64,000 nt of DNA from Lewinellaceae bacterium (lineage in GTDB: Bacteria > Bacteroidota > Bacteroidia > Chitinophagales > Saprospiraceae): positions 248,001 through 312,000 of the forward strand of contig JACJYL010000002.1 of the NCBI GenBank assembly GCA_020636105.1. Reading direction: 5' to 3'. Positions 27,662 to 37,209 of the stretch are shown piece by piece. Within the stretch, counting starts at the first letter, position 1. Each line of letters begins with the position of its first letter. Under the pieces are notes generated by a model. That model ran no database searches, had not been told where the DNA came from, and worked only from the letters and a program-made list of their open reading frames with translations. Made by a program: the position numbers and the translations under genes.

Positions 27662-27700
27662 TTTTTGTAACCAACCGCCCGGCTCGTCCTGTCATACAGG
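27662..27700 (+). promoter_or_regulatory. candidate ECF-sigma promoter element (copy 1)
   Basis: TTTTTGTAACCAA, then CCGGCTCGTCCTGTC and CAGG. The same pieces in the same order recur at 39541-39577 upstream of the methyltransferase gene. GTAAC and GTC are 19 bases apart here and 18 there, which resembles an ECF -35/-10 pair. GTC lies 58 bases upstream of the TonB receptor start. A second GTAACC is seen at 27710. Confidence 0.5.
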
Positions 27701-27748
27701 GGCAAAAATGTAACCAGACTATTCTGATATTTTCGAAATAAAACAATC

Positions 27749-29953
27749 ATGAAATCAATAAAATTATTACTCACAATAACCTGTTTGTTCCTGACCACCG
27801 TAATTTTTGGACAATCCGACCCTCAAAATCATGTTGTCATTTCCGGAAAAGTCCATGAACCGAAAGGAGACCCCGCCATCAGTGTCAGTCTGCAGATAGA
27901 AAATACCTACGAAGGGACTTACACGGATATCGATGGAGCATTCGTCTTCCATTCCTTCCAAAGAGACAGCCAGGTGCTTGTAGTTTATTCGCTGGAATAT
28001 AAAAGACAGGAAATTCCGATTTTCATCGGGGATAAGGATTCACTCTATTTTGATATCCAGGTAGAAAAAGGCGCGGTAAGCATTGATGATGTGATGGTGC
28101 TCGGAATTAAAAATTTCAAAACTAGTGACAAACAAAAAACCAACGTACTGAATCAGCTGGAAATCCTGACCATTGCCACGGATGCAAACGTCATGAGTGC
28201 ATTCAGGGCTTTGCCGGGAGTCCAGCCGATCGGTGAGAGCAGCGGATTATTCATCAGGGGTGGAACCAACAATGAAACCCAGACCTTTATCGATGGGCTG
28301 AGAGTGGACAAATTTTCCAACAGCAGTCCAAAGAATATGGCTTCATCGAGCCGGTTTTCCCCCAATATGTTCCAGGGATCATTCTTTAGTTCGGGAGGAT
28401 ATTCAGCCCTCTACGGGCAAGCCACTTCGGGGGCGTTGATCCTCGAGACAACAGACCTTCCGGTAAAAAGCAGTGCAGATCTTGGAATAAGCCCGCTGTT
28501 CTTACAAGGAGGAGCCCAGCTGCTCAGCAATGACGCCAAAAGTACCTATGGGGCCACCTTTAATTACCTCAATCTGGGATTGGTTTTTGATGTACTTCCG
28601 TTAAACACAGACTTCATCAAAGCCCCGGAAATGCTGGACATTACCTTCAACTACAAACGTAAAACAGGGCCAGCCGGCATGCTGAAATACTACGGAAGTG
28701 TTGGCGCCAACAGGATGGCCATACAAAACCATGACCTCGATAATACAGGACTGCTGAACCAGACAACCCTTCAAAATAAGTATTTATTCTCCCAGGCAAC
28801 CTATACCAATGTTTTTCCATCGGACTGGAAGATATACCTGGGGGCCGGCTTTTCAGCCAATTATGACAACTTTGGGTTTACCTCCATCATTGAGGATAAT
28901 GAGCATGATACCGTCTCCGATATTTCAATAGGCCAGGATGCTGCGCTACTGCAATTGCGGACGGTTTTATCACGGAATTTCAAAAAATCAAAACTGGATT
29001 TCGGAGGCGATTACCAGCAGTCCCTGAATACTGAAGAGGAAGAAAGTAATTCCGATAGGTTGCAGGACCGATACGCCTCGCTTTTTGCAGAATATGAACA
29101 ACTCGTCGGATCACGATGGAGCTTCAGGGCAGGGGCTCGTGCAGAACACTTTTCGCTAAATGACCAGATAACCTTAGCGCCAAGATTCACCACTACCTAT
29201 ATGCTCAACAAAAATGAACAGGTGTACGGTTCGTATGGTATTTTTTACCAAAAGCCGGAATATAAATACCTCTACCTCAAGAAGGATCTGGACCTGTACA
29301 AGAGTGCTCATTATATTCTTGGGTATAAAAAAGGAACGAACTATCGCTACTTCCGCCTGGAAGCTTTCCGCAAAGACTATGAAAACCTCGTAAAGTACAC
29401 GCCGGAAATCAACAGCACGGGAGACGGATACGCCCAGGGAGTGGAATTGTATTGGAAAGACAAAAAAACACTGAAGGTCATCGAATACTGGCTGTCCTAT
29501 TCATACCTCGACACCAAAAGGGACTACCTCAACTACCCCATTGCCGCTCAACCGACTTTTGCGAGCAACCATGTGGTTTCGTTGACCCTGAAGAAGTATT
29601 TTCCAAAACAATCCGTGAATTTCGGAATGACCTACACTTACGCCAACGGACGACCCTACTTCAACCCCAACCAACCGGATGAATTTTTCCTGTCAGACAG
29701 GACTAAAGATTATCACAACATTAACTTAAACTTAGCCTACCTGCCCAAAATAGGCAACAGCTTTTCGGTAATTGTACTGACGGTTTCGAACTTACTGGGA
29801 ACAGAACAGGTGTTTGGTTATGAATACAGTTCAACAGACTACTCAAAACGAAGGGCTATCCTGCCCACCAACGATACTTTCGTTTTCCTGGGCTTCTTCA
29901 TGAACTTCGGGATAGACAGAACACATGATATCATCGACAGAGAATTAAATTAA
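27749..29953 (+). CDS. TonB-dependent outer membrane receptor
   Basis: 734 aa with a signal peptide ending in I-F-G-Q. Residues about 30-105 form a carboxypeptidase-regulatory-like domain (V-I-S-G-K-V, Y-T-D-I-D-G-A-F-V-F). A plug domain follows (L-P-G-V-Q-P-I-G-E-S-S-G-L-F-I-R-G-G near residue 170), then a beta-barrel with alternating aromatic strands to a C-terminal F-G-I-D-R-T. It lies in the outer membrane and should transport a ligand with TonB energy. Its position at the head of a polyene/RiPP gene row, behind the candidate promoter element, suggests it handles the product or a related compound, which is inference. Confidence 0.85.
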   Translation: MKSIKLLLTITCLFLTTVIFGQSDPQNHVVISGKVHEPKGDPAISVSLQIENTYEGTYTDIDGAFVFHSFQRDSQVLVVYSLEYKRQEIPIFIGDKDSLYFDIQVEKGAVSIDDVMVLGIKNFKTSDKQKTNVLNQLEILTIATDANVMSAFRALPGVQPIGESSGLFIRGGTNNETQTFIDGLRVDKFSNSSPKNMASSSRFSPNMFQGSFFSSGGYSALYGQATSGALILETTDLPVKSSADLGISPLFLQGGAQLLSNDAKSTYGATFNYLNLGLVFDVLPLNTDFIKAPEMLDITFNYKRKTGPAGMLKYYGSVGANRMAIQNHDLDNTGLLNQTTLQNKYLFSQATYTNVFPSDWKIYLGAGFSANYDNFGFTSIIEDNEHDTVSDISIGQDAALLQLRTVLSRNFKKSKLDFGGDYQQSLNTEEEESNSDRLQDRYASLFAEYEQLVGSRWSFRAGARAEHFSLNDQITLAPRFTTTYMLNKNEQVYGSYGIFYQKPEYKYLYLKKDLDLYKSAHYILGYKKGTNYRYFRLEAFRKDYENLVKYTPEINSTGDGYAQGVELYWKDKKTLKVIEYWLSYSYLDTKRDYLNYPIAAQPTFASNHVVSLTLKKYFPKQSVNFGMTYTYANGRPYFNPNQPDEFFLSDRTKDYHNINLNLAYLPKIGNSFSVIVLTVSNLLGTEQVFGYEYSSTDYSKRRAILPTNDTFVFLGFFMNFGIDRTHDIIDRELN

Positions 29954-29979
29954 TTATTTTACTTTAAAACTTTAGAAAA

Positions 29980-30711
29980 ATGAACGCTTTTAAACTTTTC
30001 GCAGGATTTGTCATCATCACCGTAATGATCTCCTGTTCAACCACAAGTAATTCAATCCTTTCAAATGAAACCATCCGTACGGACACACAAGCTGTCAATA
30101 CGAGCGGGCCTTCAGCGGATTATTTCTCCGTCATGGAAGAAAATATCAAAAAACTCGAAAATTCAGATCGTGTTGCTGAAAATTTTAAAAACTTCAGTGC
30201 TACTTTCGAGAGAATCGCCAATACTGAAAAGGACCAATGGCAGCCTTTGTATTACGCAAGCCTCTCCTATACTTACCTTGCTTATGTGGAAAGTGATTTA
30301 AATAAAGTAGACGAATGGGGCGATAAGGCAGAACTGACCCTGGCTAAAATGCTGGAGCGCAACCCTGTTCAATCCGAAGTATTGGTACTCAAGGCCATGA
30401 TCGCTTATTCACGGATTAAAGTAAACTTTATGGAGCGTGGAATGGAATACTCCATCAAAGCCAAAGAATATCTCGAAGAGGCCGAAGCACTGAAAGATGA
30501 CAACCCGAGAGCATATGTCTTACTGGCTCAGAGTTATTTCAAAGCACCACCACAATTTGGCCGAGATGTTAAAAAAGGTTGCGAGTACAATCAAAGAGCA
30601 TTAGAATTGCTGGAGGCAGAACAAAAAGCCGAAGAAGCCTCCGGTAAATACAACATCAATCCTCACTGGGGCTCGGATGACGCAAAGAGAAATATGAAAT
30701 ATTGCAAGTAA
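29980..30711 (+). CDS. lipoprotein with TPR-like repeats
   Basis: 243 aa with a signal peptide and lipobox (M-I-S-C, Cys near 20). After a Ser/Thr-rich linker the protein is helical, with TPR-like pairs: Y-Y-A-S-L-S-Y-T-Y-L-A-Y and later A-Y-V-L-L-A-Q-S-Y-F-K-A-P. It starts 26 bases after the TonB receptor gene and is probably its outer membrane partner. No specific family is recognised. Confidence 0.65.
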   Translation: MNAFKLFAGFVIITVMISCSTTSNSILSNETIRTDTQAVNTSGPSADYFSVMEENIKKLENSDRVAENFKNFSATFERIANTEKDQWQPLYYASLSYTYLAYVESDLNKVDEWGDKAELTLAKMLERNPVQSEVLVLKAMIAYSRIKVNFMERGMEYSIKAKEYLEEAEALKDDNPRAYVLLAQSYFKAPPQFGRDVKKGCEYNQRALELLEAEQKAEEASGKYNINPHWGSDDAKRNMKYCK

Positions 30712-30718
30712 TACAGCA

Positions 30719-31141
30719 ATGAGCATAAAAACTTTAAGTGCAACGGCAGAAGTAGCGGTCAGATTCAATGAAGTGGATTCCTACGAGATCGTCTGGCATG
30801 GAAATTATGCCATCTATTTCGAAGAAGGAAGAACTTATTTTGGCAAAAAATTCAACATAGATTATGCGGACTTTTTGGCGCAGGACATTTTTGTGCCCAT
30901 TACCAAAATGGAAGTAGAATACCTGCGCCCGCTAGTCTATGGCCAAAAGATCCTGGTGGAAACCACCTTTGAGGATTCCAAAGCTGCCAAAGTGATCTTC
31001 AACTACAAGATCCGGGATGCCGCCAACAAGCAATTGCTCAGCAGAGGCCGCACCGAACAGGCAATGTTGAATGAACGACGCGAACTTTATTACACGATTC
31101 CACCTTTTTTTAAAACCTGGAAGGAAAAATGGCTACATTAA
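30719..31141 (+). CDS. acyl-CoA/ACP thioesterase, 4-hydroxybenzoyl-CoA thioesterase type
   Basis: 140 aa hotdog protein. V-R-F-N-E-V-D-S-Y-E-I-V-W-H-G-N-Y is the 4HBT active-site signature, with the catalytic Asp in E-V-D, and Y-F-E-E-G-R follows. The end has F-N-Y-K-I-R. Such thioesterases are regular members of aryl-polyene clusters. It starts eight bases after the lipoprotein stop and overlaps the next gene by 13 bases, which indicates one operon with translational coupling. Confidence 0.82.
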   Translation: MSIKTLSATAEVAVRFNEVDSYEIVWHGNYAIYFEEGRTYFGKKFNIDYADFLAQDIFVPITKMEVEYLRPLVYGQKILVETTFEDSKAAKVIFNYKIRDAANKQLLSRGRTEQAMLNERRELYYTIPPFFKTWKEKWLH

Positions 31142-32295
31142 ATCAAGACAAAGCGACTATACTTTTGGGAGACTGCATTATTAGTCCCCTGGGATTTTCC
31201 TCGGAGAAGAATTTCGAAAACATTTTAAAAGGGGTTTCCGCTTTAAAAGCACACCGTTTTCCTTTCTCCAACCAGGAATATTGGGCGGGAGTCATTGCTG
31301 AAACCCGGGTGGACAATGCCTTTAAGAAAATCGGAGTTCCCTCAAAGTATAGCAAACTTGAAAAAATGAGCATTCTTGCCATCCGGGAGGCCGCGCAAAA
31401 AAGTGACCTGGACCTGACCGATCACGACACCCTTTTGATCTACTGCACCACCAAAGGCAATATTGATCTGTTGGATAAAAATAAAGAAAGTGACCTTCCT
31501 TCAGAAAGGGTGTTGTTGCCGGAACTGGCCAGGTCTATAGCGGATTTTTTCAATATGCAACACCGGCCAATAGTGGTTTCAAGTGCCTGTATTTCTGGAT
31601 TATTGGGGGTAATTATCGCGGACAGGTTTTTAAAACAGGGCAGATGGAAAAATATAGTGGTGGCAGCAGGTGACCTGGTTTCTCAATTCACACTCTCGGG
31701 CTTTGATTCTTTCAATGCCCTGGATGAAGAAACGTGCAAACCATTTGGCAAAGACAGGAAAGGCATCAACATAGGGGAAGCAGCAGCAGCGCTGGTACTC
31801 ACCCTGGCCGAACAAGATGATAAACAAAAAATCCAGGTGGTAAAGGGAGCTGTTTCCAACGATGCCAACCATATTTCAGCTCCTTCAAGGACGGGAAACG
31901 GATTGTTTCAATGCATTGAAAAAGTGTTGCAATCCGAAACCGACGAGGTCAATACCCCTGATTTTATCTCTGCTCACGGAACGGCAACATTGTATAACGA
32001 TGCCATGGAATCCTGGGCAATCCACCGGTCTGAGTTGAGCGAAGTGCCCATGCACAGTTTGAAACCTTACTTCGGTCATACCCTGGGCGCTAGCGGATTA
32101 CTGGAATCCATCCTGGCCGTTTATTCACTCAGACACAACCAACTGATTCCGATCAAAGGATTCACCGAAAGCGATGTTCCCCAAAAGATCACGCCCATTC
32201 GGGAAGTCACGGAAAAACCATTGTACAGTTGCCTCAAAACATCCTCCGGATTTGGGGGGTGCAATGCAGCCGTACTTTTTCAAAAGATGACATAA
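31129..32295 (+). CDS. beta-ketoacyl-ACP synthase (FabF-like)
   Basis: 388 aa thiolase-fold enzyme with a complete catalytic set: Cys154 in V-S-S-A-C-I-S-G, His in S-A-H-G-T-A-T, and second His in Y-F-G-H-T-L-G-A-S-G. G-F-G-G-C-N-A near the end is the usual KS C-terminal motif. It should condense malonyl-ACP with an acyl starter. The gene overlaps the thioesterase before it, and its stop overlaps the next ATG (TAATG). Confidence 0.86.
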   Translation: MATLNQDKATILLGDCIISPLGFSSEKNFENILKGVSALKAHRFPFSNQEYWAGVIAETRVDNAFKKIGVPSKYSKLEKMSILAIREAAQKSDLDLTDHDTLLIYCTTKGNIDLLDKNKESDLPSERVLLPELARSIADFFNMQHRPIVVSSACISGLLGVIIADRFLKQGRWKNIVVAAGDLVSQFTLSGFDSFNALDEETCKPFGKDRKGINIGEAAAALVLTLAEQDDKQKIQVVKGAVSNDANHISAPSRTGNGLFQCIEKVLQSETDEVNTPDFISAHGTATLYNDAMESWAIHRSELSEVPMHSLKPYFGHTLGASGLLESILAVYSLRHNQLIPIKGFTESDVPQKITPIREVTEKPLYSCLKTSSGFGGCNAAVLFQKMT

Positions 32296-32867
32296 TGGAA
32301 AATTTAACAAATATATCTCATTGCAGGATCACCAGGTCTTCCATTTTACTCGATGGAAAAACGGTTTTTAAAGCAGAAAGATCATTTTCTGACCTCAGTG
32401 AATTCTTTAAATCGGTTTACCGGGCACTCGGGATGGACTACAAAAAATTTTTTAAGATGGATACATTAAGCCAGGCCGCCATTATTGGCACAGAATATTT
32501 GAATAATACCACAGGGTTTAATCAAAGATACAAGGAGGATGAAATCGGCATTGTTTTCGGTAACAGAAGCTCCAGCCTTACTACTGATGTGAACTATCAG
32601 TCAACCATCTCTGATTTTCCAAGCCCGGGATTGTTTGTTTATACCCTGCCCAATATTTCCATCGGGGAAGTAGCCATCAGGCACAGGATATCAGGGGAGA
32701 ACGTGTTCTTTGTGCTGGACAATTATGACGACGAACTCTTTGAACAATACGTGGATATCCTCATGAGCAACCAATCCCTGAAATGCTGCATTGCCGGCTG
32801 GATTGAGACAAATGAAAAAGATCCGGATATTCATTTCACCCTGGTGGAAAAACAGGGCGATTCATAA
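32295..32867 (+). CDS. short ketosynthase-like protein (beta-ketoacyl synthase N-terminal-like)
   Basis: 190 aa from the ATG that overlaps the previous stop. It resembles the N-terminal half of a ketosynthase: E-I-G-I-V-F-G-N-R-S-S-S-L-T-T-D and P-S-P-G-L-F-V-Y-T-L-P-N-I-S-I-G-E, where the nucleophile Cys would be replaced (Y-T-L). It is too short to be an active condensing enzyme. Such half-length, Cys-less proteins are known companions in Bacteroidota flexirubin and aryl-polyene clusters. The role may be structural. Confidence 0.65.
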   Translation: MENLTNISHCRITRSSILLDGKTVFKAERSFSDLSEFFKSVYRALGMDYKKFFKMDTLSQAAIIGTEYLNNTTGFNQRYKEDEIGIVFGNRSSSLTTDVNYQSTISDFPSPGLFVYTLPNISIGEVAIRHRISGENVFFVLDNYDDELFEQYVDILMSNQSLKCCIAGWIETNEKDPDIHFTLVEKQGDS

Positions 32868-32919
32868 AAAAACACACTTTAAATCATCAATTTTTTCTCA
32901 ACCTTAAAATTATTAAACA

Positions 32920-33180
32920 ATGACTAATTTAATCGAAAATCTGAAATCTCAAATTATTGAAGAATTATGCCTTGATGTAAACCCATCAGAAATTAACCCT
33001 ACCGATCCTTTGTTTGGAGAAGGACTGGGACTGGATTCCATCGATGGCCTGGAAATGGTGGTACTCGTAGAAAAATACTACGGCATTAAAATCGAGAGCA
33101 ATGAAAATATGCAGGATATTTTTGCCAGCGTACAATCCCTGGCGCAGTTCATCCAGAGCCATACCACTGCCGAAGCATAA
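32920..33180 (+). CDS. acyl carrier protein
   Basis: 86 aa acidic helical protein. G-L-G-L-D-S-I-D-G-L-E is the phosphopantetheine site, with Ser40 as the attachment residue. The rest (F-G-E-G-L before, V-E-K-Y-Y-G-I-K-I after) is typical of type II ACPs. It probably carries the growing polyene chain; the PPTase at 48551 would activate it. Confidence 0.92.
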   Translation: MTNLIENLKSQIIEELCLDVNPSEINPTDPLFGEGLGLDSIDGLEMVVLVEKYYGIKIESNENMQDIFASVQSLAQFIQSHTTAEA

Positions 33181-33235
33181 AATCTACCACTGTTGTAGCC
33201 GGCTAAATTTATTAATCAACTAAAAAATCAGTTTC

Positions 33236-34432
33236 ATGGCAAAAAAAGTGTTTATAACAGGCATGGGTGTCGTTTGTTCGCTGGGAATGAATAAACACGA
33301 ACTCAGAGAAGCTTTGTTACAAGGAAAATCAGGGGTGAGCCATATGGAGATCCTCAGTACCAAACATAGAGGTACCTTCCCCGTCGGCGAGATCAAATGG
33401 ACCGACGAGGAGCTGTCCAGGCTGACCGGGACTAAACGCAAGGACATCAACCGGACCAGCCTGCTGGGATTAATCGCCGCCAGGGAGGCGGTGGAGAAAA
33501 TCCATATTCCTACAGATAATTTCAGGCTGGGGCTGATTTCCGGAACAACAGTTGGAGGAATGGATTTTACGGAAAAGTATTATTCCGATTTCATGCGGCA
33601 TAAAAAGACCAAAAATTTCATTCAGAAAAATGATTGCGGCTTCGGAACCGAATTTATCGCAGGAGAACTGGGAAATGTTGACTTTTTCACCACAGTGACC
33701 ACCGCCTGTTCCTCCTCCCTCAATTCAATGATCATGGGAGCCAATATGATCCAGAGCGGAAAGCTGGATGCTGCCATCGTTGGGGGGACTGACGCGCTTT
33801 CCAAATTCACCATCAACGGCTTCAATTCCCTGTTGCTGCTCGACAGAGAAGTATGCCGGCCTTTTGACGATTCGCGGAACGGCATCAACCTGGGAGAAGG
33901 TGCAGCCTTCCTGGTCATAGAATCCGAGGCGTCTTTGCAAAAGACGGGCAACAGGCCCATCGCCGTATTCGACGGTTTTGGTAATGCCAATGACGCCTAC
34001 CATCCAGGAGCTATCTCCGACAATGGTTATGGCATCCAGCTGTCCATGCAAAAAGCCATCCACAGTACCGGATTGCCTGCCGATCAGATTGATTATGTGC
34101 TGACACACGGTACTGCCACCAAAAACAATGATGTGACGGAAGGAGCAGCCATCAAGGCTGTATTTGGAGAAAACACTCCTGCATTTTGTTCCCTGAAATC
34201 CAGCATCGGACATACACTCGGTGCTTCCGGGGCAATCAATGCCGCCATCAGTCTGCTGGCGATGGAAACGAAGAGTGTTTTTCCCAATCGCAACTTCACC
34301 ACCCTGATTCCCGAACTGGGCATCAAACCGGTGGAATCCCTCACCCGGCTCCCGCATCTGGATCACGTACTGGTCAATGCAGTGGGCATGGGAGGATTTT
34401 GCAGCAGTGTGGTTATTTCATCTATTTCCTAA
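33236..34432 (+). CDS. beta-ketoacyl-ACP synthase (FabF-like, KS-alpha)
   Basis: 398 aa with V-F-I-T-G-M-G-V-V-C-S at the start, Cys158 in V-T-T-A-C-S-S-S-L-N, His in T-H-G-T-A-T-K, and His in S-S-I-G-H-T-L-G-A-S-G. All three catalytic residues are present. It is followed 18 bases later by a Cys-less ketosynthase-like gene, so the pair looks like a KS/chain-length-factor heterodimer of type II polyene synthases. Confidence 0.9.
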   Translation: MAKKVFITGMGVVCSLGMNKHELREALLQGKSGVSHMEILSTKHRGTFPVGEIKWTDEELSRLTGTKRKDINRTSLLGLIAAREAVEKIHIPTDNFRLGLISGTTVGGMDFTEKYYSDFMRHKKTKNFIQKNDCGFGTEFIAGELGNVDFFTTVTTACSSSLNSMIMGANMIQSGKLDAAIVGGTDALSKFTINGFNSLLLLDREVCRPFDDSRNGINLGEGAAFLVIESEASLQKTGNRPIAVFDGFGNANDAYHPGAISDNGYGIQLSMQKAIHSTGLPADQIDYVLTHGTATKNNDVTEGAAIKAVFGENTPAFCSLKSSIGHTLGASGAINAAISLLAMETKSVFPNRNFTTLIPELGIKPVESLTRLPHLDHVLVNAVGMGGFCSSVVISSIS

Positions 34433-34450
34433 CCTTCAAACGCGAAAATT

Positions 34451-35503
34451 ATGCTGGCCTATATCAACGGAGTAGATTGTATTTCTGCTCAACTGGAAAA
34501 TAATACCCTGGTCCCCCTGGAAAAAGGACAGGTTTGCGTGACCGCGCATGAACCCCTTTACACCGAATTCATTCCTTCCGGCAAGATCAGGCGCATGGAT
34601 AAATTGTCAAAAATGGGATTGTATTCTTCTAAAGTCTGCATGAAAGATGCCGGGGTGGAAGAAGTAGACGGCATCGTAGTGGGAGTCGGACAAACGTTTT
34701 CCGACAACCCCGCGGTGATCCTGGAAAAACTCATCGATAATGATGAAGGACTCATCAACCCGGGGATGTTTATGAACTCACTCCTCAGTTCTGCCTCAGG
34801 GCAAATTGCTTTGGAACTTAAATGTTACGGGTACAACAATACACTCACCCAAAGAGGGTTCAGTTTTGAAAGTGCCCTGCTCGACGGTATCATGCAAATG
34901 GAGATCGGTGAATGTGAGAACATACTTGTTGGAGGTCTTGATGTGGTGACGGATACGTATCTCGAACTAGCCCACGAATACGGATATGTCAACAGCAGCG
35001 GGTTTGATTCAGGTGCTTATTTTTCCAATGAGGATAATGAACGGACGGTAGGCGAAGGATCAGGTTTTTTCATGCTCTCCAGCCATCCCAATCAACAGAG
35101 TTACGCGGCGCTGAAAGGACTAAAATGCCTTTATTTGCCTGAACCTGGTCGACAACTGACGGATAAACTGGCTGCTTTTTTACAGGAAAATCATATTGTC
35201 AATACCAACATCGACCTGGTATTGAGTGGCAAAGGCTTTGATCATCTTTTCGAGGAGCCCTACCTGAAAACAGAGGAAAACCTGTTTAGGGGCGTACCTC
35301 ACCTCTATTTCAAAAGATACTGCGGGGAATACCCTACTGCCACCACCTTTGGGTTATGGATGGGAGCTCAGATTTTGAAAAACCAGGCCTTACCGGAAAA
35401 TGATCCCGTCAATGCAACGGTCAAAGGCAATATCGAAACCATATTGTTGATCAACAGCTTTGCCGGCAATTATTTCACCTTTTTATTATTGCAAAAACCT
35501 TGA
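34451..35503 (+). CDS. ketosynthase-like chain-length-factor homologue (Cys-less)
   Basis: 350 aa with a weakly conserved ketosynthase fold. Where an active KS has T-A-C-S-S, this protein reads T-L-T-Q-R-G-F-S-F, so the nucleophile is missing, and the T-H-G-T-A-T segment is also not recognisable. V-G-E-G-S-G-F-F-M-L-S is kept. It is probably the non-catalytic partner of the preceding KS. Confidence 0.7.
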   Translation: MLAYINGVDCISAQLENNTLVPLEKGQVCVTAHEPLYTEFIPSGKIRRMDKLSKMGLYSSKVCMKDAGVEEVDGIVVGVGQTFSDNPAVILEKLIDNDEGLINPGMFMNSLLSSASGQIALELKCYGYNNTLTQRGFSFESALLDGIMQMEIGECENILVGGLDVVTDTYLELAHEYGYVNSSGFDSGAYFSNEDNERTVGEGSGFFMLSSHPNQQSYAALKGLKCLYLPEPGRQLTDKLAAFLQENHIVNTNIDLVLSGKGFDHLFEEPYLKTEENLFRGVPHLYFKRYCGEYPTATTFGLWMGAQILKNQALPENDPVNATVKGNIETILLINSFAGNYFTFLLLQKP

Positions 35504-35505
35504 TC

Positions 35506-35886
35506 ATGGCAAAATTTTTATTCCTCGACAACCTGTTTTACATCATTAAAAATGAAGTGACCCCCGACGCTTTCAAAGCCCGCATTTCCCTGGATGCCTC
35601 CCATGACATCTACAAGGGGCATTTTCCCGACAACCCGATCACTCCAGGGGTATGTATTCTTCAGATGGTCAAGGAAACCATTATGAATACCTATAATATT
35701 CCCCTTGAACTGGAGCAACTGAAACATTCTAAATTTCTTGCTTTTATCAACCCCAACCTACAGCCTAATGTAGATCTTGATGTGGACATCCAGGAAAAGG
35801 ATGAAACCGGATGGCAGGTGGCAGCGGTAGTAAAAAGCGAAGATGGTGTTCATGTAAAATTTAGCGGACGATATAAAATCAATTGA
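35506..35886 (+). CDS. hotdog-fold dehydratase/thioesterase (ApeI/FabZ-like)
   Basis: 126 aa from ATG 35506 (a TTG at 35500 is possible). G-H-F-P-D-N-P-I-T-P-G-V-C-I-L-Q-M-V is the FabA/FabZ-type active site with catalytic His; the next helix holds the partner position. It should dehydrate 3-hydroxyacyl-ACP. With the first dehydratase at 27212 this gives two non-identical hotdog proteins, as in aryl-polyene pathways, where they form a heterodimer. Confidence 0.8.
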   Translation: MAKFLFLDNLFYIIKNEVTPDAFKARISLDASHDIYKGHFPDNPITPGVCILQMVKETIMNTYNIPLELEQLKHSKFLAFINPNLQPNVDLDVDIQEKDETGWQVAAVVKSEDGVHVKFSGRYKIN

Positions 35887-35887
35887 C

Positions 35888-37198
35888 ATGAAGATTCCCG
35901 AAATCGAAAGACAGTCAACGGATAAGATTCGAGTTTTTCAGACACAGCAGCTGAAAAACCTGTTGGTCTATCTCAAAGAACGTTCCCCTTTCTACGGCAG
36001 GTTGTTCGATCATTACGGGATCGATGAACATTCGGTTCAAACCCTGGATGATTTGAATAACCTGCCTTTCACCACCAAGGAAGACCTCCAGGCGTTCAAC
36101 AAAGATTTTTATTGTGTGCCGCGTGAACAAATAATTGATTACGCCTGCACTTCGGGCACCTCAGGCCAGCCGGTCACGGTGGTGCTTACGGAAAAAGATA
36201 TGGATCGACTGGCTTATAATGAAGCCGTTTCCCTGGCATGCACCGGCGGAGATGAACACGAACTTTACCAACTATGCACCACCATAGACAAACGGTTCAT
36301 GGCCGGGCTGGCCTACGCCATGGGCACCCGAAAACTCGGGGCCGGGCTCATTCGCATGGGCAGCGCCAACCCCGCCATGCAGTGGAATGCCATACTCAGT
36401 GAGGAGCCGACCGCCCTCATCATCGTACCGTCCTTTTTGCTAAAACTAATAGAATACGCCGAACTCCATAACATAGATTACCAAAACTCATCCGTAAAAA
36501 AAGCGATATGCATCGGAGAAAGCATTCGGGATCTGGGCTTCGAATACAATGCCCTGGGCCGGCGCATCAAAGAAAAATGGAATATAGAACTCTATTCCAC
36601 CTACGCCTCTACGGAGATGGGAGCCGCATTCACGGAGTGTGAAGCCCAGAAGGGCGGTCACCACCACCCGGAATTACTCATCATGGAGGTGGTGGATAAA
36701 GCAGGCCATCCCGTTCCCGACGGTGCTCCGGGTGAGCTGGTCATCACCACCCTGGGGCTGGAGGGCATGCCATTGCTAAGGTTTAAAACCGGCGACGTCT
36801 GTGTAGCCTATAGCGAGCCCTGCTCTTGTGGCAGGAACACCAAAAGACTCAGCCCCATCATCGGGCGCAAACAGCAGATGCTCAAATTCAGGGGCACCAC
36901 CCTGTTCGTCCCGGCCATTTACAACACCCTGAATGCCATACCCGGTGTAAAAAACTACCAGGTTGAAGTCAAAAGTAATGCTGAAGGAATTGATGATGTA
37001 TTGATTCTCATTGGTACAGATGACCGGGACGAGGAGATCCGTCATGAAATCATCGAATGTCTGCGGACCAACCTCAGGGTCACCCCAAATATCCTGATTA
37101 AACCGAAGAAGGAAGTGCATAACCTGCTCTTCCCCAACGGTAACCGCAAACCCATAGTCTTTGTCGACAAAAGGAATATTTCTTATAGTCTGGTTTAA
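35888..37198 (+). CDS. AMP-dependent aryl-acid ligase (phenylacetate-CoA ligase-like)
   Basis: 436 aa, adenylate-forming. The P-loop C-T-S-G-T-S-G-Q-P-V-T lies near residue 90, followed by Y-S-T-Y-A-S-T-E-M-G and G-E-L-V-I-T-T-L-G, and a F-K-T-G-D hinge. It resembles PaaK-type ligases used in flexirubin and aryl-polyene pathways. With the tyrosine ammonia-lyase in the same locus, the substrate is probably 4-coumarate, loaded onto the ACP or CoA as starter (inference). It is the last gene before a strong terminator. Confidence 0.82.
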   Translation: MKIPEIERQSTDKIRVFQTQQLKNLLVYLKERSPFYGRLFDHYGIDEHSVQTLDDLNNLPFTTKEDLQAFNKDFYCVPREQIIDYACTSGTSGQPVTVVLTEKDMDRLAYNEAVSLACTGGDEHELYQLCTTIDKRFMAGLAYAMGTRKLGAGLIRMGSANPAMQWNAILSEEPTALIIVPSFLLKLIEYAELHNIDYQNSSVKKAICIGESIRDLGFEYNALGRRIKEKWNIELYSTYASTEMGAAFTECEAQKGGHHHPELLIMEVVDKAGHPVPDGAPGELVITTLGLEGMPLLRFKTGDVCVAYSEPCSCGRNTKRLSPIIGRKQQMLKFRGTTLFVPAIYNTLNAIPGVKNYQVEVKSNAEGIDDVLILIGTDDRDEEIRHEIIECLRTNLRVTPNILIKPKKEVHNLLFPNGNRKPIVFVDKRNISYSLV

Positions 37199-37209
37199 TA
37201 GCGTTGAGA

